Shown piece by piece: positions 32,807 to 41,318 of a DNA stretch of 64,000 nt. Position 1 is the stretch's first letter. Every line of letters begins with the position of its first letter. Under the pieces are notes generated by a model. That model had not been told where the DNA came from and ran no database searches. It saw only the letters and a program-made list of their open reading frames with translations. The stretch is from assembly GCA_002347365.1 (NCBI GenBank), contig DDWT01000029.1, forward strand, positions 1 through 64,000, in the 5' to 3' direction. Both the position numbers and the translations under genes were made by a program. This stretch comes from Actinobacteria bacterium UBA2279 (GTDB lineage Bacteria; Actinomycetota; Coriobacteriia; Anaerosomatales; Anaerosomataceae).

Positions 32807-33642
32807 CACGCCACCTCCACGGTCGCCGTGCGTACTGCGGAGCAACCCACATTGACGGCAACGGGAAGTGCCGCGATGTGGCACGGCGCGGTGATCAACT
32901 TCACGCCGAGCGCAGTCGTACGGCCGCCGAGTCCGGCGGGGCCGATACCGGTAGCGTTCACGAGCCTGAGCAACTCGACTTCGAGCGCCCCGGCCTCCCC
33001 GCCGGTGTCGCGATCCAGCGGAAGCAGCAACGCACGCTTGGCAAGCGCCGCAACCTTGTCGAACGTCGCGCCAACGCCCACGCCGATGATGAGGGGCGGA
33101 CAGGCGCCCGTCGCTTTGGCCTCGACGGTGCGAAGCACGAACTCCCTGACACCCTCGATGCCCGCCGCCGGGTCCAGCATCGCTATGGCGGAGCTGTTGT
33201 CCGAACCGCCCCCTTTGAGCATCACGTGTACCGTCGCGCCGCTGCCCGGACGCGTCACCGTATCGATGAACGCCGGCGTGTTGTCGCCCGTGTTGGTGCG
33301 GTCGAAAAGCGCGTCGCGCACAACGCTCATGCGCAGGGCGTTCTCCCGGTAGGCCTCGGCCACAGCCTCGTCTATCACCGGTTGCAGCGCCTCGCCAAGT
33401 CGCTCGTCAACGCCAAGCTCCACCCGGACCCATACGGTACCGGTGTCCTGGCACAACGGGACGCGGTCTGTCTCGGCCACCTCCGCGTTGCGGATCAGTT
33501 GCGCGAGCACGCTCCGGCCACGTGCTGAAGGTTCTGACTCCAGCGCGGCCCGCATCGCCGCGAGCACGTCCGGCCGAAGCGAGGTCGCAGCCGTGCCGAT
33601 AGCTTCGCGAACAGCGGATGCTATCGCACGAGCGTCCGCCAT
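32806..33642 (-). CDS. Fumarate hydratase class I, alpha subunit
   Basis: 278 residues, the [4Fe-4S]-binding subunit of the two-subunit hydro-lyase. The three cluster cysteines are visible: VPLCQDTGT (around residue 62), ATGACPPLIIGVGVG (around 180) and ITAPCHIAALPVAVNVGCSA (around 255-265). ARGRSVLAQLIRNAEVA and FIDTVTRPGSGATVHVMLKGGGSDNSS are also typical. Its stop codon overlaps the MFS start. It follows mdh by 3 bases, consistent with a malate-fumarate module. Confidence 0.94.
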   Translation of the reverse strand: MADARAIASAVREAIGTAATSLRPDVLAAMRAALESEPSARGRSVLAQLIRNAEVAETDRVPLCQDTGTVWVRVELGVDERLGEALQPVIDEAVAEAYRENALRMSVVRDALFDRTNTGDNTPAFIDTVTRPGSGATVHVMLKGGGSDNSSAIAMLDPAAGIEGVREFVLRTVEAKATGACPPLIIGVGVGATFDKVAALAKRALLLPLDRDTGGEAGALEVELLRLVNATGIGPAGLGGRTTALGVKLITAPCHIAALPVAVNVGCSAVRTATVEVA

Positions 33643-33645
33643 GAC

Positions 33646-34581
33646 CTACGCCCCTATGCCGAGAGACGCCACGCTATCGGACACACCCGCTGCCGAGTCG
33701 CGCAACGACTCCAGCTCGGCGGCGTCGAGAGCGATCTCGGGGACTTCGCGCACGCCCCAACGACCGAGGACCGCCGGCACCGAGAGATAGACACCTGAGA
33801 TGCCGTACTGGCCGTCGAGATGCACGCAGGACGGCAGCATCGCACCGGTGTCACCGAGGATCGCCGCCACCATGGAGGTGACCGATGCCGCTGGCGCATA
33901 AAACGCGCTGCCTGTCTTCAGGAACGAGACGACTTCGGCACCCCCGTTGACCGTGCGTCGGACTACCTCGGCCACTTCATCGGCCGTCAGAAGATCGACA
34001 AGAGAGCGGCCGCCGACCGTCGACAGACGGGGCACCGGCACCATCGTGTCGCCGTGAGCGCCGATCACGAGGGCATCGATCTCAGACATCGCGGCACCCG
34101 TCGCGCGGGCGATGAAGTACGCAAAGCGGGCCGAGTCGAGCACCCCGCCCATGCCGAGTACGCGCTCCGACGGGAGCCCGGATACCTTCCATGCGAGATA
34201 GGTCATCACGTCGAGGGGGTTGGTGACGCACACGAACACCGCATCCGGAGAGGCGGCCGCAGCCTGCTCGATAACCGAACGGACGATAGTCCCGTTCGCG
34301 GCGAGCAGATCGTCACGTGTCATTCCGGGCTTGCGCGGCAGTCCTGCGGTGACGACCACCACGTCGGACCCGGCAGTTGCAGCGTAGTCGTTGGTGCCCG
34401 TGACCGTGGACGCGAACTTCTCCACGGAACGCGCGTGCATCATGTCGAGCGCCTTGCCTTGCGGTATCCCCTCGGCTACGTCAACAAGCACGACGTCGGC
34501 GAGCTGCTTGGTCGCCATAAGGAACGCGGCAGTAGCACCCACCTGGCCGGCGCCCACCACGGTCACTTTCGGCAGTGCCAT
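33646..34581 (-). CDS. mdh: Malate dehydrogenase (LDH-like type)
   Basis: NAD-dependent oxidation of malate to oxaloacetate. 311 residues from MALPKVTVVGAGQVGATAAF, with the Rossmann motif GAGQVG. Asp in VVLVDVAEG selects NAD; GLPRKPGMTRDDLL has the substrate Arg that marks malate rather than lactate dehydrogenase. NPLDVMTYLAWK and the catalytic His in IGAHGDTMVPVPR are present. The second ATG of an ATGATG pair (34581) is chosen for better spacing to GAGGGG. It forms an operon with the fumarase genes. Confidence 0.95.
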   Translation of the reverse strand: MALPKVTVVGAGQVGATAAFLMATKQLADVVLVDVAEGIPQGKALDMMHARSVEKFASTVTGTNDYAATAGSDVVVVTAGLPRKPGMTRDDLLAANGTIVRSVIEQAAAASPDAVFVCVTNPLDVMTYLAWKVSGLPSERVLGMGGVLDSARFAYFIARATGAAMSEIDALVIGAHGDTMVPVPRLSTVGGRSLVDLLTADEVAEVVRRTVNGGAEVVSFLKTGSAFYAPAASVTSMVAAILGDTGAMLPSCVHLDGQYGISGVYLSVPAVLGRWGVREVPEIALDAAELESLRDSAAGVSDSVASLGIGA

Positions 34582-34695
34582 CATGTCCCCTCTCACACAA
34601 CACCGCGCCACGACGGACATATGCCCGCGCCGCGACACGGCGGATCCCTTCAGACTGACAGCCGGATTCTACCATGAGAGCGCCCGGACACTCCC

Positions 34696-35379
34696 CTACG
34701 AGAGGTCGGCCGGGTACGGGACGTCGAGCTTCTGGCCACGGTGCGCTGCCAGACGCTGCGCGAGAATGGGTGCAACCGCCGGAAGCGGACCGCGGGGCTC
34801 GGGAGGAGTCAGGGGCAGCTCGATGTCGTAGATCAACGTGTCGTCGCCAGATGCAGCCTCGGCCATCGCCTCGCCAAGGTAGACGATCGCACTGCCACCG
34901 TGGCCCGGCACGCCCGTCTCGGCACCATCCGGCTCGACGACAAGCACAAGAGAAACGACCGAGAGGCTGAGGTCCATCGCGCACTCGAGCACGGCTTCCG
35001 CCTGCAGGTCCGACTCGCTGCGCGGCGCAAGAACGACAACGTCCGCTCCTCTATCAGCTGTCTGCCGCAAGACCTCGGGATCGATGGCGGCGTCGCCCGA
35101 CAACATAGCCACCCGGCCGAGCGGATCGAGTTCCGCTTCAAAGGCGGCCGAACCGTTGTCGCGACCGACGTGAGGGACTAATACGCGCGCATCGGGCACA
35201 GCCAGTGCCACACGCTGCCACCAGGCATCCAACTCCGATCCTGTGTGAACGGAGGGCACCTCGGGAAGAACGATGACCTCTGCGCCCAGTGCGGCCGCGC
35301 TTGCGGCCGCTACGACCAGCGCATCAGCATCGGCAGCCGGATCGGCTCGAAACGCGTGCTGCAGGACGGCGATGCGCAC
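34696..35379 (-). CDS. Nitrilase-superfamily-fold protein lacking the catalytic cysteine
   Basis: 227 residues. The fold markers of the carbon-nitrogen hydrolase family are recognisable: MRIAVLQHAFR, ALGAEVIVLPEVPS (catalytic Glu), DPLGRVAMLSGDAAIDPEVLRQTADRGADVVVLAPR (equivalent of GxxG-x-C-YD-x-RFPE-x-R...GA-D). At the position of the catalytic Cys (I-C-Y-D) the protein reads L-S-G-D. The Lys of the triad is also not evident. It is shorter than active members (usually 260 or more). It may be a non-enzymatic homologue or a new variant. It is a stand-alone gene between topA and mdh. Confidence 0.7.
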   Translation of the reverse strand: MRIAVLQHAFRADPAADADALVVAAASAAALGAEVIVLPEVPSVHTGSELDAWWQRVALAVPDARVLVPHVGRDNGSAAFEAELDPLGRVAMLSGDAAIDPEVLRQTADRGADVVVLAPRSESDLQAEAVLECAMDLSLSVVSLVLVVEPDGAETGVPGHGGSAIVYLGEAMAEAASGDDTLIYDIELPLTPPEPRGPLPAVAPILAQRLAAHRGQKLDVPYPADLS

Positions 35380-35418
35380 GACGACCTCCCTGGGTCCGAG
35401 TCGACGACGCCGACTCTC

Positions 35419-37821
35419 CTAGGCTTTCTTACCCCCTGCGCGCTTCGGACTCGCCTTCTTCTTGGCCGCACCCTTCGCCGAAGCCCTGCCTTTGCCCCTT
35501 GCCGTGCTGTTCGTGCGGGGCGGCTTGAGGGGACATTCGGGGTCGATGCAGATACGCCACGGCCCCTTCTTCGTGTGCACTATGACGATGGGCGCACCGC
35601 ACTCGCAGGTGTCCTCCGTAGTCTCTATCTCACCGCTCTGGGGCAACGGGTAGGAGGTCTTGCAGTTCTCGAAGTTGGTGCATCGCACGTAGCGATTGCC
35701 TACCGCAGAGTATGCGACTCTCAGATCGCCGCCATCGCCCGTGGGGCATCCGGCAGCACGAATGAGTATCTCGGGTCCCTTCTTCGTGGGACAGTCCGGA
35801 CTGAGGCACATGACGCGGGGCTTCTTCTTGAACTGCATCACCTTGACCTGCGGCATACCGCACACGGGACACATCTCTTCCACGGACGCGAACTTGGCGT
35901 TCTTGGGCAGAGGGTAGGTCACATCGCACTCCGGATACCCGGAACAACCGACGAATGAGCTGCGAGTCTTCGGCGAGAACTTGATGAGCAGGTCGTGGCC
36001 CGACTTGGGACATATGCCGACCTTGGCATCCTCATCGGTCGCGCTCTTGAGGAGCTCACCGACTTCCTCGGCGATAGGAACAAGCTTCTCGATGATGTCG
36101 GCCAGCAGCTCACGGGAGTGACCGACGACGACCTCACGAGAGGCCCGGGCATTCGCAATCGCGTCCATCTCGGCCTCGAGCTCGCTCGTCATCTCCGGCG
36201 TCGTGATCCGTGGCGCATACGTGCTTAGCGCCTCGATGACGGTCCGGCCCTTGCAGGTGGGCTCAACAGGATCACCGTGAACGTACTTCCGATCGTAGAG
36301 GCCCTGGATGATGTCGTGACGGGTGGCTTTCGTCCCGAGACCGAGCTTCTCCATCTCCTGGATCAGCTTGCCCTGTGAGTAGCGAGCCGGCGGCTGGGTC
36401 TGCTTGGCCTCCATCTCGGCGCCGAGGAAATCGACCGACTCCCCTTCAGCCAGGGCCGGAAGTACCTCGTCCTTCTTGAGGCCGTAGTGGTACACCGCCC
36501 GGAAGCCGGCCTTGAGCACCACGTCACCGCGCGCGAAGAACGGCTCGTTTCTGACGTCGAAATCCACACGCGTCGCCTCGATGATGGCCGCCTCGGAAAG
36601 CGTTGCCATGAACCTGCGGGATATCAGGTTGTAGAGCTTGTATGCCTGCGCATCCACGGACTCCGGATTGAGCGCACCCGTGGGATGGATCGGCGGATGG
36701 TCCGTCGTCTCCTTCGCACCACGAGTGGGCGTGAGCGCGCCCCTGTGCAAGATCGCCTGTACGTGCTCGTGATACGCGGGCACTGCGTCCAGCGTCTTCA
36801 GGATGGCTGTGAGGTCAAGGCTTGGCGGATAAACGGTGTTGTCGACGCGCGGATAGGAGATGTAGCCGCTCATGTACAGCGATTCGGCCACACGCATCGT
36901 CTTGGCGGGAGAGAAGCCCTCGGACGCCGCAGCGGCCATGAGGCTTGTCGTGTTGAAGGGAACCGGCGGCTTGACGGTACGGGTGGTCCGCTTGACTCCG
37001 ACGACCGTACCCTCCGACGCATCCTTGACTGCGGCGATGACAGCCCTGGCCGCATCCTCGTTCTGGAAGCGCTCGGTGGCATGACCGGCAGCAATGCGCT
37101 CGCCATTCTTCTCGAACGCCGCCTTGACCACCCAGTAGTCTTCCGAGACGAACGCCTCACGCTCTTTCTCTCGATCGATGATCAGCTTGAGCGTGGGAGT
37201 CTGGACGCGGCCTGCCGACAGCACGTCGCCGTACGGCCTGCGCGTCTTGATCTGATGGGCCAGAGTCAGATAGCGCGTGACCACGGCGCCCCAGATGAGA
37301 TCGATGTCCTGTCGGGTCTCGCCGGCCTGCGCGAGTTCCTCAGAGATCGTGTCCTTCTCGGCGAAAGCGCGTTCGATCTCTCCCGTGGTGATGGCCGAGA
37401 ACCGGACGCGGTGCACCGGGACATCGGCATTGACCGACACGACGATGTCGCGCGCATCCGAACCGATGAGCTCGCCCTCACGATCGAAGTCGGTCGCGAT
37501 TATGACGTCGTCAGCTTTCTTGGCCAGGCTCTTGAGCGACTGGATGATGCCGCGCTCTTTGGGGAGCTTGAGAACCGGCGCGCCCACCAGTGCAGCCAGC
37601 GATCCGAGGTTCCACCGCTTGAGGTCGGCATCCTCGAAGGTCTCGGGGAAGTCGACCTCCATGATGTGGCCCTTCAGCCCGATGCTGACCCAGTCCTCAC
37701 CGTCGCGGCGAAACGTGTAGACGGGGGTGGTGTATACCTTCTCCGCTTTGGGCTTGCCGACGGCGAGTATCTCCGCGATACGGCGGGCGGCGATGTTCTT
37801 CTCGGAAACAACGAGTCGCAT
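35419..37821 (-). CDS. topA: DNA topoisomerase I (type IA, archaeal-like), four C-terminal zinc modules
   Basis: Relaxes negative supercoils. 800 residues from the ATG at 37821 (MRLVVSEKNIAARRIAEILA). The Toprim domain has SEKNIAARR and ATDFDREGELIG; the active-site Tyr is in YISYPRVDNTVYP. The N-terminus and the RVDNT form are of the archaeal-type rather than the common bacterial LVVVESPAKAKTI form. After about residue 600 there are four Cys4-type units: CPKSGHDLL...CSGYPEC, CPVCG...CLSPDC, CPTGDGG...CTNFENC and CECG...CIDPEC; the first and third have only one clear N-terminal Cys. It ends in a Lys/Arg/Ala tail of about 30 residues. An earlier in-frame ATG is at 37851. Confidence 0.93.
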   Translation of the reverse strand: MRLVVSEKNIAARRIAEILAVGKPKAEKVYTTPVYTFRRDGEDWVSIGLKGHIMEVDFPETFEDADLKRWNLGSLAALVGAPVLKLPKERGIIQSLKSLAKKADDVIIATDFDREGELIGSDARDIVVSVNADVPVHRVRFSAITTGEIERAFAEKDTISEELAQAGETRQDIDLIWGAVVTRYLTLAHQIKTRRPYGDVLSAGRVQTPTLKLIIDREKEREAFVSEDYWVVKAAFEKNGERIAAGHATERFQNEDAARAVIAAVKDASEGTVVGVKRTTRTVKPPVPFNTTSLMAAAASEGFSPAKTMRVAESLYMSGYISYPRVDNTVYPPSLDLTAILKTLDAVPAYHEHVQAILHRGALTPTRGAKETTDHPPIHPTGALNPESVDAQAYKLYNLISRRFMATLSEAAIIEATRVDFDVRNEPFFARGDVVLKAGFRAVYHYGLKKDEVLPALAEGESVDFLGAEMEAKQTQPPARYSQGKLIQEMEKLGLGTKATRHDIIQGLYDRKYVHGDPVEPTCKGRTVIEALSTYAPRITTPEMTSELEAEMDAIANARASREVVVGHSRELLADIIEKLVPIAEEVGELLKSATDEDAKVGICPKSGHDLLIKFSPKTRSSFVGCSGYPECDVTYPLPKNAKFASVEEMCPVCGMPQVKVMQFKKKPRVMCLSPDCPTKKGPEILIRAAGCPTGDGGDLRVAYSAVGNRYVRCTNFENCKTSYPLPQSGEIETTEDTCECGAPIVIVHTKKGPWRICIDPECPLKPPRTNSTARGKGRASAKGAAKKKASPKRAGGKKA

Positions 37822-37939
37822 GCATTGGTCCTGACTGTGGGAATCGGGCACTGCCTAGAGAGTATAGAGGGTGCCGTCAACCCCCACCCATCCGCAACCC
37901 GTCCGAAAGGTGTGCCGTGATGGTTCCGGCGAGCTGCGT

Positions 37940-38494
37940 CTACAGGCCGATCTCCCCTGCGCGCTGCTGCATCGCACCGAGTGCGAGCTGCAGGAATTCG
38001 TCCCGCGTCATGCCGAGTTCCTCGCATGCCGCCATCTGCTCGCGGTTCGCGCCGCGCGCGAACGCCTTCTCTTTCCACCGCTTCTTGAGAGAGCGCAGTT
38101 CGACGCCGTCCAAAGACTTGTCCGGCCTGACCAGTGCGGCTGCAACAACGAACCCCGTGGTGGGATCTGCGGCATACAAGGCCATATCCATCCGGGACTC
38201 TCTGGGAGCCTTGTCCGCATGCGCGAGAATGGCGTGCAACATCTCCGCGTCGATCTCATCGGCAAGGAGCTCGGCGGTTACGATGCCGTGCCGCTCGAAG
38301 TCGTCAGCGGTCTCAGAGTAGTCAAGGTCGTGGAGTAGGCCCGCGAGCGCCCATCGGTCGACGTCACTGTCGGAGAGACCGAGATGGCGCGCAAGCGCCT
38401 CCATGATGATCTCGGTCGCCACACAGTGGTTCACAAGGTTCGGGTTGCCGATGCGCCCCTTGACCAGGGCAAGTCCTTGGGTCCGGTCCATCAT
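37940..38494 (-). CDS. HD-domain phosphohydrolase-like protein
   Basis: 184 residues. HD motif residues: His in NLVNHCVATE, HD pair in ALAGLLHDLDYSE, HGIVTAELLADE and a distal Asp in MDMALYAADPTTGFV. Such small HDIG-type proteins hydrolyse phosphate or nucleotide substrates, but no substrate can be inferred. Its gene is 13 bases after hypB and probably in the same transcript. AGGAGG lies 9 bases before the ATG. Confidence 0.85.
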   Translation of the reverse strand: MMDRTQGLALVKGRIGNPNLVNHCVATEIIMEALARHLGLSDSDVDRWALAGLLHDLDYSETADDFERHGIVTAELLADEIDAEMLHAILAHADKAPRESRMDMALYAADPTTGFVVAAALVRPDKSLDGVELRSLKKRWKEKAFARGANREQMAACEELGMTRDEFLQLALGAMQQRAGEIGL

Positions 38495-38507
38495 GCGAGA
38501 TCGCCTC

Positions 38508-39170
38508 CTATCCGGCTGCGCGAACCGCCTCGATACGCGCGGCCAGCCACTCGGCCCACGCGTCTACGCCATCTCCTTTGGTGGCCGAGATGGGGAAGAT
38601 GGGCGCCATCGGATTGAGCCCTTTGACGACCGACTCGAACGCGTCCCGGTCAAAGTCGAACACGCTCATCGTGTCGCATTTGTTGAGGATGACCGCCTCG
38701 GAGATCGAGAAGATGCCCGGATACTTGAGGGGCTTGTCGTCGCCCTCCGGTACCGAGAGGATCATCACCTTGGCGTGCTCTCCCAGATCGAAGTCCGTGG
38801 GGCAGACGAGGTTCCCGACGTTCTCGATGATGAGCAGATCGACGTCGTCAAGATCGAGCGCTGCCACCGCGCGCCGGATCATCGCGGACTCAAGGTGACA
38901 CGCGCCACCGGTATTGATCTGCACCGCCGGGATACCGTGGGCCGATATCTTCTCGGCATCCACGCGTGACGCGATATCGCCTTCGATGACAGCAATGCGA
39001 TAGCGATCGCGCAAAGCCGCGATGGTGGCGAGGATCGTGGAGGTCTTGCCGGCGCCCGGGCTCGCCATCAGGTCGACGACGAACACACCATGCTGCTCGA
39101 ACAGGAGACGGTTCTCCTCGGCCAAGGCGTCGTTGTGCGCCAGAATACCCTTCGAGATATCGATCTTCAC
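38508..39170 (-). CDS. hypB: Hydrogenase/urease nickel incorporation GTPase HypB
   Basis: GTPase that delivers nickel to the NiFe hydrogenase precursor with HypA. 220 residues. P-loop SPGAGKTSTI, EGDIASRVDAEKI, the GTPase-domain metal site GGACHLE, IIENVGNLVCP and NKCD. The N-terminal nickel-storage CxxCGC or His-rich region is absent, as in many species. It lies 15 bases after hypA. No hydrogenase structural gene and no hypCDEF are in the window, so these two genes are isolated from their targets. Confidence 0.96.
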   Translation of the reverse strand: MKIDISKGILAHNDALAEENRLLFEQHGVFVVDLMASPGAGKTSTILATIAALRDRYRIAVIEGDIASRVDAEKISAHGIPAVQINTGGACHLESAMIRRAVAALDLDDVDLLIIENVGNLVCPTDFDLGEHAKVMILSVPEGDDKPLKYPGIFSISEAVILNKCDTMSVFDFDRDAFESVVKGLNPMAPIFPISATKGDGVDAWAEWLAARIEAVRAAG

Positions 39171-39185
39171 ACGTCTCCCCTTACG

Positions 39186-39527
39186 TCAGTCGACGTCGAT
39201 GCTGTCGATGCGGAGTTCGCGCCCCTGCACGAGTGAGCACAGGTAGCTGCCGCACTCCGGACATCTCACTTCATAGCGGTCGTGCCTGAACTCCACCGAA
39301 CAGTCCAGACAGCGCGAGCGGCCCTCAAGAATGGTGATCCCAAGCGTTGCCTCCTCAGCGATGGTGTCTTTGCGCAGGACCTCGAAGGCGAATTCCAGCG
39401 CATCCGCGACGATTTGAGTGAGTTCTCCGAAGGTGACCTCGACCCGGTTGATGCGCGTGGCGCCCTCGGCCTGAGCGGCCTCGACCGCGGACTTCAGGAT
39501 CCCGTCACAGATGCTCATCTCATGCAT
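39186..39527 (-). CDS. hypA: Hydrogenase maturation nickel metallochaperone HypA
   Basis: 113 residues. N-terminal MHEMSICDGIL provides the nickel-binding Met-His-Glu. The zinc site is formed by CLDC...CPEC in the C-terminal half. VTFGELTQIVADALEFAFEVL is the family core. It lies directly upstream of hypB and 22 bases downstream of tatC, which fits a role in producing an exported NiFe hydrogenase. Confidence 0.96.
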   Translation of the reverse strand: MHEMSICDGILKSAVEAAQAEGATRINRVEVTFGELTQIVADALEFAFEVLRKDTIAEEATLGITILEGRSRCLDCSVEFRHDRYEVRCPECGSYLCSLVQGRELRIDSIDVD

Positions 39528-39548
39528 ATCTCGCTCGCTCTCGCTTTG

Positions 39549-40307
39549 TCAGTCTTCGTCGAGTTCAAGCTTCTGCGCCCGGATCTTCTTTCTCAGGAGT
39601 ATGTGCACCAGCGCCATGCTGGCCTCGAAAAGGCCGATCATCGCACCCGCCAGCGCCCCCATGCTCACCGGGGACCAGTCCGGAGTTATCATCGCTGCAA
39701 CGACGATGATGACCACCCAGACCACGCGCCAATTCTGGCGAAGCGTCTTGTACGGTACGACCTCGAAATAGACGAGGTAGAACACGACGATCGGCACCTC
39801 GAACGCGGCCCCGAACCCGACCATGAACCACATGGAGAACTGCATCATGCTCGAGGCGCGCAACATCAGATCGAACGTCTCACCGTTCTGCTGCACGAGC
39901 CACTCGGCACTCGGCGCGAGGATCAACAGATAGCAGAAGGCGATGCCGGCAGCGAACAAGACCACGGCCGCGAAGAAGGTCCACAGAAACCAGCGGCGCT
40001 CCTTGGGCTTGAACGCAGGCACAAAGAACGACAGCGCGTGATAGATGATGACAGGGCTGCCAACGATCAGGGCGGCCCACACGGCGAGCCTGAAGCGGTT
40101 CGTCATGCCCTCAAGCACGTCGAACGTGAAGCTTCCCTGTGTTCCGATGACCTTCTGCGCAGGACCCACAAGCAACGTGTAGATCTGGTCGCTCACGAAG
40201 TACAGGCCCACGGCTAGCGTACCCAGTACGAGAATTACGATGAAAAGCCGGCGACGCAGCTCGGCTATGTGTCCCATGAAGGGCATGCGCTTGGGAGATA
40301 TAGGCAT
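39549..40307 (-). CDS. tatC: Sec-independent protein translocase TatC
   Basis: Twin-arginine signal receptor and core channel, 252 residues, six helices. Motifs: MPFMGHIAELRRRLF (the conserved F-x-HL-x-ELR-x-R), SFFVPAFKPKERRWFLWTFF (conserved FxxP region), and FGAAFEVPIVVFYL (Glu in helix 4). Starts 11 bases after the tatB stop. A charged C-terminus (KKIRAQKLELDED) follows helix 6. Confidence 0.96.
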   Translation of the reverse strand: MPISPKRMPFMGHIAELRRRLFIVILVLGTLAVGLYFVSDQIYTLLVGPAQKVIGTQGSFTFDVLEGMTNRFRLAVWAALIVGSPVIIYHALSFFVPAFKPKERRWFLWTFFAAVVLFAAGIAFCYLLILAPSAEWLVQQNGETFDLMLRASSMMQFSMWFMVGFGAAFEVPIVVFYLVYFEVVPYKTLRQNWRVVWVVIIVVAAMITPDWSPVSMGALAGAMIGLFEASMALVHILLRKKIRAQKLELDED

Positions 40308-40318
40308 TTTCGGCTCGC

Positions 40319-40714
40319 TCAGTCCTGCGACGGCTCTGAGCGCTCCCCCTCTCCCTCATCGGTCGGTGCTTCTGTTTCCTTCTCGGATGCGACCGCGGGC
40401 TGGGCAGGGGAAAGCTCCGATCCCTCCAGGGCAGCAGGCTCCGCAGTCTCCTCGGCCACCTTGGCTGCTTCCTCGGCTTTTTGGGCCTGCACCTTCTCGC
40501 GAAAATCCTTGCCCTTCTTGAACGGATCCGGCTTGCCGCCCTCGGATGCGTACATCTCGGCGCGGATCGTCGCCTCCATGATGTCCTGGTAGCGCTTGAA
40601 GTCGCGCATGAACCGGCCCACCGTGCGGCCGAACTGGGGTAGCTTGTCTGGGCCGAAGAGGAGAAGGGCCACCACCGCGATGATGATGAGCTCTGAACCA
40701 CCGATGCCGAACAC
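40319..40714 (-). CDS. tatB: Twin-arginine translocase TatA/TatB-family protein
   Basis: 131 residues from a GTG at 40714, giving MFGIGGSELIIIAVVALLLF then GPDKLPQFGRTVGRF: an N-out helix, the FGPxKLP hinge and an amphipathic helix. Most annotation tools would extend to 40774 or 40729, but AGGAG sits 8 bases upstream of this GTG and the family N-terminus starts here. The long acidic/alanine-rich tail (residues 60-131) favours TatB over TatA. It is paired with tatC downstream. Confidence 0.92.
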   Translation of the reverse strand: MFGIGGSELIIIAVVALLLFGPDKLPQFGRTVGRFMRDFKRYQDIMEATIRAEMYASEGGKPDPFKKGKDFREKVQAQKAEEAAKVAEETAEPAALEGSELSPAQPAVASEKETEAPTDEGEGERSEPSQD

Positions 40715-40742
40715 CGCACCACTCCTCATAAGCGAACGAGAA

Positions 40743-40761
40743 CCGGGCCGTTCCGGCCCGG
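40743..40761 (-). terminator. GC hairpin between a STAS gene and tatB
   Basis: CCGGGCC-gttcc-GGCCCGG. No T tract on the minus strand, so termination efficiency is uncertain; it may separate the STAS gene from tatBC. Confidence 0.4.
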
Positions 40762-40819
40762 AACCGTGGGTCACAGTCTAAGAGGACGCGCCAAGCAAGG
40801 CAAGCGACGTCCGGAGTCC

Positions 40820-41155
40820 TCAGAAGTCCGAGGCTTCCTCCATCGTTGAGAACACCGGGAAGACCTTCTCCAGCCCGGTGATCCGGAAGATCTTGAGGAT
40901 GTTCTCTTTGGTGCAGACAAGGCGCAACGTACCGGAACGCTCCTTGACCCTGCGGAGCCCGCTCACCAGCACACCGAGACCGGAGCTGTCGATGAAGCCG
41001 ACCTGCTCGAGATCGATCAGCAGGTTCACGCAACCGTCCTCAACAGCATCCACAAGCTCCTGTTTGAGCTGCGGAGACGTGTATACATCCACTTCGCCCT
41101 TGAGGATCATGCGGCACACGCCGTCTTCGCGTACGGTGCTGATGTCGAGTTCCAT
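40820..41155 (-). CDS. STAS-domain anti-sigma factor antagonist
   Basis: 111 residues (MELDISTVREDGVCRMILKG), the SpoIIAA/RsbV fold. The phosphorylatable Ser is in GFIDSSGLGVLVSGL. ENILKIFRITGLEKVFPVF is the family's C-terminal part. Start at 41155 is preferred to the ATG 6 bases upstream for ribosome-site spacing. Its partner kinase is not adjacent, but a second STAS protein is divergently transcribed from 41319. Confidence 0.92.
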   Translation of the reverse strand: MELDISTVREDGVCRMILKGEVDVYTSPQLKQELVDAVEDGCVNLLIDLEQVGFIDSSGLGVLVSGLRRVKERSGTLRLVCTKENILKIFRITGLEKVFPVFSTMEEASDF

Positions 41156-41318
41156 ACACATCCCGCCTCACAACGATTTCGCCAGCGAATAGATTGTAGC
41201 GTGACGGCACCTCCCCGACCAGGGAGTCACTCTACGCAGAAGTGCTCCACGAGGTGAGAAGGTGGCGACGTACGGGTAGGAACACGGCAGTCGGCACAGA
41301 CCCGTTGCAGAGGACACC

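Noticed and set aside
36487..37920. Long plus-strand open frame (477 codons) opposite topA
   Set aside because: Antisense mirror of topA; no recognisable domain.
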